A stretch of DNA of 64,000 nt from Caproicibacter sp047777415 (GTDB lineage Bacteria > Bacillota > Clostridia > Oscillospirales > Acutalibacteraceae), in the NCBI GenBank assembly GCA_047777415.1, contig JBKEEO010000001.1:1302001-1366000 (forward strand), given 5' to 3'. Below the pieces are notes generated by a model. That model did no database searches, was not told the origin of the DNA, and saw only the letters and a program-made list of their open reading frames with translations. Position 1 is the stretch's first letter. Each line of letters begins with the position of its first letter. Positions 1 to 8,736 of the stretch are shown here, piece after piece. Both the position numbers and the translations under genes were made by a program.

Positions 1-1045
1 CGGTTCGCTTATTGTGGAGGTGGAGGATCAAACGCGGGTTCAGAATTTGGCCTTTATCACGCTGGGGCAAACAATTGAGAAACCGCAGGTGGAATTAAGG
101 GAACATTCGCTGGAACTTGACCGTTTGATTGCCGTTTGGAACGGTACGCTCGATTCCATTTTCCCTGTTTCTGGGCCGGATATCCAAATTCAAGATATCC
201 CGCTTTACAAGGAAAGAAATCGGTCGGCACCTGCCATTCGCGCTGCAAAGCCGAGGGTGTTCATTCCCGTATTCCCCGGAACAAACTGTGAATTTGACAG
301 CGCACGTGCCTTTGAGAAAGCAGGGGCGCAGGTGGAGATTTTGGTTGTCAGAAACCTTACGCCGAGCGACATTGAAGAAAGTATCCAAAGCATTGCGCAG
401 GCGGTGTCCCGTTCTCAGATTGTCATGCTGCCGGGCGGCTTTTCCGGCGGGGACGAGCCGGATGGTTCCGGTAAATTTATTGCCACAACATTTCGTAACC
501 CGCGAATTGCGGATGCTGTTGAGCAATTGCTTAACCAAAGGGACGGGCTGATGCTTGGGATTTGCAATGGGTTCCAGGCACTCATTAAGCTAGGTCTTGT
601 TCCCTACGGAAGAATCGTACCCACTACGGAAAACGCGCCGACACTAACCTTTAACAGTATTGGCAGGCATATCTCACGTATGGTCTATACGCGCGTTACT
701 TCGGTGAAATCCCCGTGGTTTGCGGGTGTGAATGCGGGCGATATGTTCGCGATTCCGATTTCTCACGGGGAGGGGCGTTTTGTCGCAAGCGATGAAGTGC
801 TCCAAGCGCTGATGGACAACGGGCAGATTGCTACGCAGTACTGTACGCCGGACGGCAAACCAAGCGGAGCTGCCGAATGGAATCCGAATGGCTCGGTCTG
901 TGCGGTAGAAGGCATTACCAGTCCGGATGGCAGAGTTCTTGGGAAAATGGGCCACTCCGAACGCATGGGCAAAAACTTGTATCAAAATGTGCCGGGTGAA
1001 AAGGATCAGAAACTTTTTGAATCCGGCGTAAGATATTTTAAATAA
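1..1045 (+). CDS. purL: Phosphoribosylformylglycinamidine synthase, C-terminal part (5' end outside window)
   Basis: This is the end of the long, fused form of FGAM synthase, which converts FGAR, glutamine and ATP to FGAM in purine synthesis. The frame is open from base 2, so the GTG at 14 is internal and the true start lies outside the window. Residues up to about 80 belong to the last AIR-synthase-type domain. The rest is the class I glutaminase domain, with FPGTNCEFD at its start, the oxyanion/Gly-rich LPGGFSGGDEPDG, the nucleophile elbow GICNGFQAL (catalytic Cys) and PISHGEGRF plus GHSER supplying the other catalytic residues. It ends 27 bp before alr on the same strand. Family identity is very secure. 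Confidence 0.96.
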   Translation, partial: GSLIVEVEDQTRVQNLAFITLGQTIEKPQVELREHSLELDRLIAVWNGTLDSIFPVSGPDIQIQDIPLYKERNRSAPAIRAAKPRVFIPVFPGTNCEFDSARAFEKAGAQVEILVVRNLTPSDIEESIQSIAQAVSRSQIVMLPGGFSGGDEPDGSGKFIATTFRNPRIADAVEQLLNQRDGLMLGICNGFQALIKLGLVPYGRIVPTTENAPTLTFNSIGRHISRMVYTRVTSVKSPWFAGVNAGDMFAIPISHGEGRFVASDEVLQALMDNGQIATQYCTPDGKPSGAAEWNPNGSVCAVEGITSPDGRVLGKMGHSERMGKNLYQNVPGEKDQKLFESGVRYFK

Positions 1046-1072
1046 TAAAAGTTTGAAAGCTGGCGGTCGGTT

Positions 1073-2293
1073 ATGATGGAAGAAGTTTTGAAACGAACAT
1101 GGGCGGAAATCAATCTGGATGCCGTTGAACACAATTTTCGGCAGATTCGCAAAAGACTGCGCCCCGAAACGAAAATCTGTTGTGTGATTAAGGCAGATGC
1201 CTACGGGCATGGTGCCGAGCAGCTTGCAAAGGAATATGAAAAGCTGGGTGCCAACTGGTTTGCGGTGTCCAATTTGGAAGAAGCACAGCAGCTTCGCCGA
1301 GCGGGTGTGAAACTGCCAATTTTGATTCTCGGCTACACGCCGCCTGAAATGGCGGAGGAATTAGCGCGGCAGAACATTTCGCAGGCACTGATTGGTGCCG
1401 AGTATGGAGCGGCGCTGAGCGAGCAGGCCCAAAAGGCCGGGGTGACTGTAAAGGTGCATGTTTCCTTAGATACCGGCATGAGCAGAATCGGATTTCTATA
1501 TCAGAATCCGCAGCGGGATGCCGCTTCGATAGAAGAAGCGGAACACGCCTGCAAACTGCCCGGTTTGGAACCGGAGGGAATTTTCACTCATTTTGCTGTG
1601 GCGGATGAGGGTGAAAACGGTAGCGATTACACCAGAATGCAGTATCGCAATTTTTGCGATGCCATTGAGCGCCTGAGCCAGCGTGGGATCAAATTCCGTA
1701 TCCGGCACTGTGCGAATTCCGCTGCGATATTCGATTACCCCGAAATGCAGCTTGATATGGTTCGGGCGGGCGTGATTTTGTATGGATTATTGCCATCCGG
1801 CAGTCTTCAGAATCCGGCGACTCTGATTCCAGCTATGCAGCTGAAAAGCGTTGTGGCCTTGGTCAAAAATATTCCTGCTCAAACCACTGTTAGTTACGGC
1901 AGGAAGTTTACCGCACCAAAAGAAACAACGGTAGCTACGGTGCCAATCGGTTATGCGGACGGATATCCCAGAATCTTATTTCAGTCAGCCGAGATGTTGG
2001 TGCGAGGGAAAAGGGCAAAGATCATCGGCCGCGTCTGTATGGATCAGCTCATGCTGGATATAACAAATATTCCTAATGTGTGTGTCGGTGATACGGTAAC
2101 GGTATTTGGAACAGATGGAGAAGTCAGTTTACCAGTGGACGAGTTAGCGGCGCAAATCGGTACCATTAACTATGAGCTGGTATGTGCTGTTTCCAAGCGC
2201 GTGCCGCGTGTCTACTATCGGAATGGAACAAAGGTGGGAAGCCTTGATTATCTGAAACGGGATTGCCCTGTAGGGGATAGGTACCATGAGTAG
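1073..2293 (+). CDS. alr: Alanine racemase
   Basis: PLP enzyme interconverting L- and D-alanine for peptidoglycan precursors in the cytoplasm; 406 aa is slightly long for the family (about 370-390). The N-terminal barrel carries the PLP lysine in VIKADAYGHG near residue 40. The C-terminal beta domain has the second catalytic tyrosine region VSYGRKF and the conserved GYADGYPR and RVCMDQLMLD motifs. The C-terminal 25 residues (after VPRVY) are an extension of no known role. Two ATG codons lie in tandem at 1073 and 1076; no strong ribosome site precedes them. The last codons overlap the start of a small membrane-protein gene at 2286, suggesting co-transcription. Confidence 0.95.
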   Translation: MMEEVLKRTWAEINLDAVEHNFRQIRKRLRPETKICCVIKADAYGHGAEQLAKEYEKLGANWFAVSNLEEAQQLRRAGVKLPILILGYTPPEMAEELARQNISQALIGAEYGAALSEQAQKAGVTVKVHVSLDTGMSRIGFLYQNPQRDAASIEEAEHACKLPGLEPEGIFTHFAVADEGENGSDYTRMQYRNFCDAIERLSQRGIKFRIRHCANSAAIFDYPEMQLDMVRAGVILYGLLPSGSLQNPATLIPAMQLKSVVALVKNIPAQTTVSYGRKFTAPKETTVATVPIGYADGYPRILFQSAEMLVRGKRAKIIGRVCMDQLMLDITNIPNVCVGDTVTVFGTDGEVSLPVDELAAQIGTINYELVCAVSKRVPRVYYRNGTKVGSLDYLKRDCPVGDRYHE

Positions 2294-2413
2294 AGCGAAA
2301 ACCCTCAAAGTGTTGGCTTGGGTGTTTTCTGCCGCTGCAATTGTTGCCGCGATTTATAATGCTGTTTCGGGAAAAGGGGGCAAAGAGTGTGTCGCACTTA
2401 TTACATTTGCTCT

Positions 2414-3746
2414 GCTAGTGTCAAGGGAAGTTCGCAATTTAGGGGCTCTGAAAAAATGAATTAGGCTACGTTTAACAGTGAAAGAATGGTTTTTGGGTTT
2501 AAGTATGCTCTAGAAACAGACCAGTCTTCCGCATATTCCATCAGACATGTTGTTACCAACCGTAGGTAGGAATCCGGATTGGGAAATATTCCGACTACGC
2601 TAGTTCTGCGGCGGATTTCCTTGTTCAGTCGTTCCAACATATTGGTCGAGGAAATTTTGCGGGCATCAAGTTCTGGAAAAGCATAGAAGGCTAGAGAATC
2701 TTCCAGTCCATCTTCCAGGAGCTCTATTGCTTTTGGAAAGCGTTTTCCATACTGTTCTGATATTTGCTTCGCGCGTTGTCTAGCTATTTCAGCGGAGGGT
2801 GCCAACCAAATTTCTTTTAACTGAGCCGCAAAGGACTCTTTTTCCTTCTGGGGTACATGAGCTAAAATATTTCGCATGAAATGGACTTTGCATCGTTGCC
2901 AGGAGGCTCCCGGAAAACTCTCACGGATGGCTGCAATCAGCCCTTTATTCGCGTCTGAAACCACCAGAAGCGGTGTTTTCAGTCCACGATCTAAAAGACT
3001 TTGAAACAATTGAGAATAACTTTCTTTTGATTCATCTAGCATTGGCTCTACGGCGAGGATATCCCTATGCCCCTGTTCATTGACGCCGCAAACTACCATC
3101 ACAGCCATGCTGACGACCCGGCCATCCATACGAATTTTTTCATACAGTGCATCTGTCCAAATGACAGGATAGCGACCCGTCAGAGGCCGGCTGCGGAAGT
3201 ACTGTACCTGCTCATTAAGGCCTTTCGTCATTTCACTGACTTGACTGCGAGAAAGATTTTCAATTCCAAGACTGCGGGCTAGTTTCTCCATCTTTCGCGT
3301 AGATACACCCTGCACAAACGCTTCCTGAACCACTTGAATCAGCGCTGCTTCACTGCGCTTGCGTTCTGTTACGAAAAACGGGATATAGCCCTGATTTCGG
3401 AGTTTTGGTACCATCAGATACATCGTCCCCATACGAGTATCCAGTCGACGCGGCCGATAGCCGCAGCGGTAATCACGGCGGGATGGATTGTGTGCATTCT
3501 TTTCCGCGCCAATAATACCGGAGACCTCTGCTTCCATCAGACGGGTACACAGCCATTCCAGCATCGACAGCATTGGATCCGGCTGCGCCATACATTTTAG
3601 TAGCAATTCTGTCAAATCTGTGGTATTCTTTTTGTGAGTCATTGGGTATCTCTCCTTTTTTGAATGTTTTCTCACCATTCATTTTATCGGAGTCCCAATG
3701 ACTTTTCTATACCTTTATGAAATTGCGAACTTTATTGTACTCTATC
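2414..3746 (-). mobile_element. IS256-family element, type A copy 1, with 8-bp target duplication
   Basis: A 1333-bp element bounded by related ends: the left begins GCTAGTGTCAAGGG and the right, read inward, begins GATAGAGTACAATA; both continue into AAGTTCGCAATTT. It is flanked by the direct repeat TTTGCTCT at 2406-2413 and 3747-3754, the 8-bp duplication expected for this family. Perfect duplications and an intact transposase suggest a recent insertion. Nearly identical copies lie at 28321-29652 and 34943-36274. Confidence 0.93.
2461..3642 (-). CDS. IS256-family (Mutator-type) transposase
   Basis: DDE transposase of type A copy 1, about 393 aa from the ATG at 3642, which has AAGGAGAG just upstream; an in-frame codon 36 bp earlier is less likely the start. 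Family marks are the N-terminal GIIGAEKNAHNPSRRDYRCGYRPR, here seen as the RRDYRCGYRPRR segment, VIWTDALYEKI with the first catalytic Asp, VVSDANKGL with the second, the WQRCKVHFMRN motif, and STNMLERLNKEIRRRT carrying the final Glu. It is intact and differs from the other two copies at only a few residues. Confidence 0.95.
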   Translation of the reverse strand: MTHKKNTTDLTELLLKCMAQPDPMLSMLEWLCTRLMEAEVSGIIGAEKNAHNPSRRDYRCGYRPRRLDTRMGTMYLMVPKLRNQGYIPFFVTERKRSEAALIQVVQEAFVQGVSTRKMEKLARSLGIENLSRSQVSEMTKGLNEQVQYFRSRPLTGRYPVIWTDALYEKIRMDGRVVSMAVMVVCGVNEQGHRDILAVEPMLDESKESYSQLFQSLLDRGLKTPLLVVSDANKGLIAAIRESFPGASWQRCKVHFMRNILAHVPQKEKESFAAQLKEIWLAPSAEIARQRAKQISEQYGKRFPKAIELLEDGLEDSLAFYAFPELDARKISSTNMLERLNKEIRRRTSVVGIFPNPDSYLRLVTTCLMEYAEDWSVSRAYLNPKTILSLLNVA

Positions 3747-3800
3747 TTTGCTCTTTTGCTGCAATTTTTCTATGGAAAGGAATTAAAGCTGAACAGATAA

Positions 3801-3841
3801 AAAAAACTCCCTGCCCGGTGTCATCGGGCAGGGAGTTTTTT
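3801..3841. terminator. Bidirectional intrinsic terminator between alr cluster and trpS
   Basis: ACTCCCTGCCCG at about 3806-3817 pairs perfectly with CGGGCAGGGAGT at 3825-3836 over a 7-nt loop. A-run precedes and T-run follows, so it can end transcription from both the plus-strand alr genes and the minus-strand trpS. Confidence 0.9.
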
Positions 3842-3860
3842 ATGCCGAAATAAGGTCAAT

Positions 3861-4874
3861 CTACTGTAAAAATCCAACTTTCCGCATTACTTTGCGCAGT
3901 GTTTTACGGGCAATTCTTTCCGCGTTCTGTGCACCTTCCGTATAGCACTGTTCCAAATAATCTTTGTTTTTAATATACTCATCAAATTTTTCTTGTATAG
4001 GCCGCAGATGTTCCACAACTGCTTCGCCGACGGCAGCTTTGAAATCCCCGTAGCCTTTGCCGGCAAACTGGGATTCGATTTCCTCATCGGAAAGTCCCGT
4101 TACGCAGGAGTAAATTCCCATTAGGTTGTTGATTCCGTCTTTCCCGGGAGCGCGGCGGACACAGGCTTCACTGTCGGTTACAGCGCGTTTAAATTTACGC
4201 ATGATGTCTTCCGGACGGTCTAACAAAGAAATGAATCCGTTAACATTCTCGTCGGATTTGCTCATCTTACGGGTTGGATCCTGCAAAGACATAATTTTAG
4301 CGCCGGTCTTTGGTATATAGCCGTCCGGCAGAGTAAATGTCTGACCATACTGGCCGTTAAAGCGCTGTGCAATATTGCGGGTAAGTTCAATATGCTGTTT
4401 CTGATCTACGCCCACAGGTACAAGATCGGCCTGATACAGCAGGATATCGGCCGCCATTAGGCTTGGGTAGGTGAACAGACCGGCATTTACATTGTCCGGG
4501 TGTTTTTGGGATTTGTCTTTAAACTGCGTCATGCGCTGCAGTTCTCCGAATTGGGTGTAGCAGTTTAGAATCCATGCAAGCTGCGCATGTTCCGGTACTT
4601 GGCTTTGGATAAAAAACAGACTTTTTTTCGGATCAATGCCACAGGCAAGCAGTAAAGCGTAAGCTTCCAGCGTGTTCCTGCGGAACTTTGCGGGTTCTTG
4701 CCGCACCGTGATCGTGTGCAAATCCGCCAGCGCGTAAATGCAGTCATATTCATCCTGCAGGGAAATCCAGTTTTTCAGTGCACCCAGGTAGTTGCCCAGC
4801 GTAATGGTTCCGCTCGGCTGAATTGCGCTGAAAATAACTTTTTTGTTGTTTTCATTTTTTTCGGGTTCCATCAT
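3861..4874 (-). CDS. trpS: Tryptophanyl-tRNA synthetase
   Basis: Class Ic synthetase charging tRNA-Trp; 337 aa, the normal bacterial length. The HIGH-type signature appears as PSGTITLGNYLGAL near residue 20 and the KMSKS loop as RKMSKSDENV near residue 210; GVDQKQHIELTR in between is the conserved adenylate-binding segment. A GGAGG site lies upstream of tandem ATGs at 4874/4871. It follows the aminotransferase gene with a 28-bp gap and may share its transcript. No T-box leader could be made out in the short gap. Confidence 0.97.
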   Translation of the reverse strand: MMEPEKNENNKKVIFSAIQPSGTITLGNYLGALKNWISLQDEYDCIYALADLHTITVRQEPAKFRRNTLEAYALLLACGIDPKKSLFFIQSQVPEHAQLAWILNCYTQFGELQRMTQFKDKSQKHPDNVNAGLFTYPSLMAADILLYQADLVPVGVDQKQHIELTRNIAQRFNGQYGQTFTLPDGYIPKTGAKIMSLQDPTRKMSKSDENVNGFISLLDRPEDIMRKFKRAVTDSEACVRRAPGKDGINNLMGIYSCVTGLSDEEIESQFAGKGYGDFKAAVGEAVVEHLRPIQEKFDEYIKNKDYLEQCYTEGAQNAERIARKTLRKVMRKVGFLQ

Positions 4875-4902
4875 AAACTATTGCCTCCATTGGTTAATGC
4901 TT

Positions 4903-6093
4903 TCAGCGGATCATCTCGTCTGCGACTTCCCCTAAAAGCTGAATGCCGCGCACAAGCTTTTCATTGGTCGGGGTGGTGTAATTGATGCGGAATGACTGGC
5001 ACGGCTGTGTATCATCGGTCAGGAAAGCGTTACCGGGCACTACGCAGACTTTGTAATCAATAGCTCGCTTGACAAATTCCAACATGTCAACCCCTTCCGG
5101 CAAGGTACACCAGAAGAACAGACCGCCTTCAATTGGACGATAGGTAATTTTCGGCAGAAGATAGCGATCCATTGCATCGGTCGCCACTTTCGATTTCTCG
5201 CGGTATACTTCGCGCAAACGGGACAAATGTGCGTCAAAATCGTATTTTGTCATCAAATTATAGCACAGGATTTGGCCCCAGTTGTTGGTGTGCACATCCT
5301 CACCCTGTTTGCAGGTAACCATCTTGTGCAGGACGGGTTTCGGCCCGACGGCATACCCAACGCGGATGCCCGGAGCCACGACTTTGGAAAATGTTCCCGC
5401 GTAAAGGACAATGCCCTCTGTGTCAAAAGACTTAATGGCGGGAACGTCTTCTCCGGCGATGCGCAGGTCGCCGTACGGGTTATCTTCCAAAATCATCACG
5501 CCGTATTTCTTAGCCAGTTCGTACATTCCATGTCGTTTTGCAAGGCTCATGGTAGCACCTGTGGGATTCTGGAAGTTTGGAATTGTGTAAATAAATTTTG
5601 CCCGCTTTTCTTCTTTTAATGCCTGTTCCAGACCGTCAAGGCTGATGCCGTCCGACTCCATGGGTACGCCGCGCAGTTTCGCACGATAAGAGCGGTAGGT
5701 GTTCAGTGCGCCAAGAAAGCTTGGGGATTCGCACAGAATGGTGTCGCCTTCATCTACCAGGGACTTTGTAAAGAGATCCATGATTTGCTGTGCGCCGCTT
5801 GTAATGATTAAATCGTCATCTTCTGAACCAATTCCCGCCTTTTCTTTCAGGTACTCTTTCAGATGTTGCCGCAGGGGAAGATATCCTTCTGTTGTCCCGT
5901 ACTGAAGGGCGTCGATCGGGCGTTCGGCCAGAACCTGTGCGGATATTTCGGATAGTTCACGGGAAGGAAACGCTTCCGGGGCAGGGTTCCCGGCAGCCAG
6001 TGAAATAAATTCCGGGTCAGCGCCGTATTTTAATATTTCACGGATAGCGGATGGACTTAATTCCAGCACGCGCCTAGAAAATTGATATTCCAT
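4903..6093 (-). CDS. PLP-dependent aminotransferase, class I/II (2-aminoadipate/aromatic type)
   Basis: Fold-type I aminotransferase, 396 aa, of the subgroup that includes LysN, Aro8-like enzymes and the C-terminal half of MocR regulators, here without a DNA-binding domain. GNPAPEAFPSREL near the N terminus and YGTTEGYLPLRQ are characteristic. GAQQIMDL binds the PLP phosphate, PNFQNPTGATMS is the substrate/cofactor loop, and GTFSKVVAPGIRVGY holds the Schiff-base lysine near residue 234. Substrate cannot be read from sequence. It is divergent from spoIIE and upstream of trpS; AGAAAGG precedes the ATG. Confidence 0.88.
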   Translation of the reverse strand: MEYQFSRRVLELSPSAIREILKYGADPEFISLAAGNPAPEAFPSRELSEISAQVLAERPIDALQYGTTEGYLPLRQHLKEYLKEKAGIGSEDDDLIITSGAQQIMDLFTKSLVDEGDTILCESPSFLGALNTYRSYRAKLRGVPMESDGISLDGLEQALKEEKRAKFIYTIPNFQNPTGATMSLAKRHGMYELAKKYGVMILEDNPYGDLRIAGEDVPAIKSFDTEGIVLYAGTFSKVVAPGIRVGYAVGPKPVLHKMVTCKQGEDVHTNNWGQILCYNLMTKYDFDAHLSRLREVYREKSKVATDAMDRYLLPKITYRPIEGGLFFWCTLPEGVDMLEFVKRAIDYKVCVVPGNAFLTDDTQPCQSFRINYTTPTNEKLVRGIQLLGEVADEMIR

Positions 6094-6228
6094 ATATAGA
6101 TCGACCTTTCTTCCTAAAAGATTTTATTTTCTATTTTATCACAGTTTCTATTTCATTGCTATAAAAATACCGATAAACGAAAATTTCTTAAGTTCCGATT
6201 GATTTCGCCTATATTCTACGCCATGTTA

Positions 6229-6260
6229 TGACAAGATGAACTAAATACAAATCGTATAAT
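6229..6260 (+). promoter_or_regulatory. Possible spoIIE promoter with long spacer
   Basis: The 224-bp divergent gap between the aminotransferase and spoIIE has a perfect TATAAT at 6255-6260. The nearest -35-like hexamer, ATGACA at 6229-6234, is 20 bp away rather than 17. In Bacillus, Spo0A-activated promoters such as spoIIE have this kind of overlong spacing; that this one is Spo0A-controlled is inference only. Confidence 0.35.
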
Positions 6261-6317
6261 AGACTTAGGTCAATTTAGGGACAAGTTGTTCCAATAAATA
6301 GTGGCGGTGATTGATAC

Positions 6318-8642
6318 ATGGCAAAGGAAAATATCCGGAGGATTCGCTTTACCGAAGCGGCGGCTGTGCCCGTCCGAACAGCGGCTCGACATCTTGCAGC
6401 ATTTACGGCAGGATTGCTTTTCGCAAGGGGAACGGTATTCGGTCAATATGCGCCATTCGGCGTTGCGGCCGCAGCCGCAATGCCTTATTCTGTTTTATGG
6501 AGTGTGATTCTGGGCAGTGCCGTGGGATATTTGCTTCCTTCCGTGGTGATGGTTCCGGTGCACTACCTGGCGGCACTGCTTGCGGCAGCGGCAATTCGCT
6601 GGACTTTGAACGATCTTGTTCGACTTCGTTCACATCCGGGGTTTGCACCTGTGGTTGCGTTTCTTCCGGTACTGGCAACGGGACTGTCCGTGGCGTTGGT
6701 CAACGGTTCCGGCGCGGCGACAACTGCCATGTATGTGGCGGAGGCTTTGCTGGCTGGCGCAGCCGCTTATTTTTTCAGCCGCACGGTTTCCGTGTTGCAA
6801 TCCGGCCGAAGTCCCGGTGAATGGGGTGCCCAAGAGATTACGTGTGCGGTATTTTCCTTGGGACTTCTTATTTTGTCCTTTTCCGGGCTGACTGTGGGGG
6901 GAATTTCGGTAGGACGAGTTCTTGCAGTGCTTGCGATTCTATTTGCGGCAAGGTACGGCGGAGTCAGCGGCGGCAGTGTTTCCGGTGTAGCCGCGGGAAT
7001 TGCATTCAGCCTATCCACGGCGGGACTCAATTATCTGTCGGGCGCCTATGCACTGGGCGGCTTGATGGCGGGGCTGTTTTCGCCGGTGGGGCGCCTTGCC
7101 TCCGCCTGCGCGTTTGTAGTGGCAAATACGGTGGCATCCCTCCAGGTTGGCAATCAGACTGCAGTCATTACAGGACTTTATGAAGTGATGGCAGCGACTG
7201 TTATTTATATGCTACTGCCGGCGAGAATTGGCAGCGGATTGGTCGGCATTTTTTCGCGCAGTGATGACACATCCCGCACAGAGGGCCTGCGGCGCTCCGT
7301 CATTATGAAACTTGATTTTGCCGCAAAAGCGCTTGGCAGTGTTTCGGAATCCGTGGAAGAGGTGTCTAAAAAGCTGAAAGTTGCCTGTGCTCCGGATATC
7401 AGCAGCGTCTACCATAAGGCAGTGGATGAAGTCTGCCGTAACTGTGGATTGAACGGTTATTGCTGGAATCGGAATTTTACGGACAGTATGAACGCGTTTA
7501 ATGATTTGTCTGAAAAACTGAGAAATAAAGGACAAATTCAGCGTGAGGATTTTACCCAGCCATTTGCCTCTCACTGCAGCCGCCTAAACCAGATGACGGA
7601 TGCTGTAAATCGCAATTATGGAGAATTTGTGGTTCGTGCAGCGGCGGAAGGACGTGCGCAGCAGATTCGCGATGTTGTTGCTGCGCAGTTTGAAACAACC
7701 AGCAGTATGCTCGAAGAAATGGCTTCCGAACTGGAACTGTATGACCGCTTTGATTATACGGCAGCGCAGAAAGTGGAGGAAACGCTTCGGCTGGCCGGAA
7801 TCCAGCCGTTAGATGTCAGCTGCCGGACGGATCGGTTTGGGCGCATGTCCATAGAGATTGTTTCGGCTCCGGTGGATGGTGCTCGATTGAATAAAGCTGA
7901 ACTCACAGAAGAAATTTCCCGCGCGTGTTCCCGAAACTTCCAGCCGCCATGTGTGTCCGTGGCCGGCGGAAAATGCCGTATTCAAATGTCGGAACTGCCA
8001 ACATTCCGCATGAAAAATGGAAGTGCGCAGCATGTTTGCGGAAACGGAAAACTTTGCGGCGACAGTTGGGAGATATTTTCCGACGGGAACGGCCGTCAAG
8101 TTTCCATTTTAAGCGATGGCATGGGGACGGGAGGCCGCGCTGCCGTGGACGGCGCGATGGCCTGCGGTATTATGGCACGTCTCATCAAAGCGGGAATCGG
8201 GTTTGACGCGGCGCTGAAAATTGTAAATTCTGCTCTTCTTGTAAAATCCGGAGATGAATCCCTTGCCACCATGGATATTGCGGCGGTTGACCTTTTTAAT
8301 GGACACGTTGATTTGTTTAAGGCGGGCGCATCTGCAGCAATTTTGCGTCAGAATGGTCGTGCGACGGTGATTGACACCCCAAGTCTGCCGATTGGTATTT
8401 TGAATGATACACGTTTTGCAAAATCTTCTGAAACGCTTTCGGATGGAGATTTGCTTATTATGATGACCGATGGTGCTCTTACCTCCGGCGCAGAGTGGAT
8501 TTGTGAAGAGGCGGAAAAGTGGGAAGGGACATTGCCGCAGGAATTGGCAGAAATCATTGTTTCCCGTGCTATTTCGCAGCGGAAGGACGGGCACGACGAT
8601 GATATTACAGTCTTGGTTCACATGCTGGTAAAATCGGAATAG
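6318..8642 (+). CDS. spoIIE: Stage II sporulation protein E (membrane PP2C phosphatase)
   Basis: SpoIIE dephosphorylates the anti-anti-sigma factor SpoIIAA and so releases sigma-F in the forespore; it also helps form the polar septum. The 774-aa length and layout fit: about ten hydrophobic segments between residues 25 and 310, a central regulatory region with a Cys-rich patch (CRNCGLNGYCWN near 375), and a C-terminal PP2C-type domain from about 560. Phosphatase motifs are LSDGMGTG, LIMMTDGAL and HDDDITVLVH, whose aspartates bind the metal ions. GTGGCGGTGA precedes the ATG. Its presence is the strongest sign of a spore former. Confidence 0.96.
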   Translation: MAKENIRRIRFTEAAAVPVRTAARHLAAFTAGLLFARGTVFGQYAPFGVAAAAAMPYSVLWSVILGSAVGYLLPSVVMVPVHYLAALLAAAAIRWTLNDLVRLRSHPGFAPVVAFLPVLATGLSVALVNGSGAATTAMYVAEALLAGAAAYFFSRTVSVLQSGRSPGEWGAQEITCAVFSLGLLILSFSGLTVGGISVGRVLAVLAILFAARYGGVSGGSVSGVAAGIAFSLSTAGLNYLSGAYALGGLMAGLFSPVGRLASACAFVVANTVASLQVGNQTAVITGLYEVMAATVIYMLLPARIGSGLVGIFSRSDDTSRTEGLRRSVIMKLDFAAKALGSVSESVEEVSKKLKVACAPDISSVYHKAVDEVCRNCGLNGYCWNRNFTDSMNAFNDLSEKLRNKGQIQREDFTQPFASHCSRLNQMTDAVNRNYGEFVVRAAAEGRAQQIRDVVAAQFETTSSMLEEMASELELYDRFDYTAAQKVEETLRLAGIQPLDVSCRTDRFGRMSIEIVSAPVDGARLNKAELTEEISRACSRNFQPPCVSVAGGKCRIQMSELPTFRMKNGSAQHVCGNGKLCGDSWEIFSDGNGRQVSILSDGMGTGGRAAVDGAMACGIMARLIKAGIGFDAALKIVNSALLVKSGDESLATMDIAAVDLFNGHVDLFKAGASAAILRQNGRATVIDTPSLPIGILNDTRFAKSSETLSDGDLLIMMTDGALTSGAEWICEEAEKWEGTLPQELAEIIVSRAISQRKDGHDDDITVLVHMLVKSE

Positions 8643-8736
8643 CTGCACGGAAGATATTCATGCTGGATGCTCATTGAATTGCAGGCGCGGAAATGATAAA
8701 ATGTCCAATGGAGAATAATAGGTGGGAGGAAACGCC

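Larger units (their letters stand above)
2286..3800 (+). pseudogene. Small two-helix membrane protein gene split by an IS256-type element
   Basis: The gene starts at ATG 2286 inside the end of alr. If the element at 2414-3746 and one copy of its 8-bp duplication (TTTGCTCT) are removed, the two halves join in frame into exactly 57 codons plus a stop at 3798-3800. The restored protein has a basic start (MSRAKTLK), a hydrophobic segment at about residues 9-24, a short polar loop (NAVSGKGGKE), a second hydrophobic segment at about 35-49, and a basic tail (KELKLNR). In its present state translation runs into the element and stops at 2459 after 57 residues, with the second helix lost. Family not recognised; a terminator follows directly. 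Confidence 0.75.

Noticed and set aside
4875..4902. T-box leader for trpS
   Set aside because: The gap to the upstream gene is only 28 bp, too short for a T-box; the aminotransferase leader showed no T-box sequence either.
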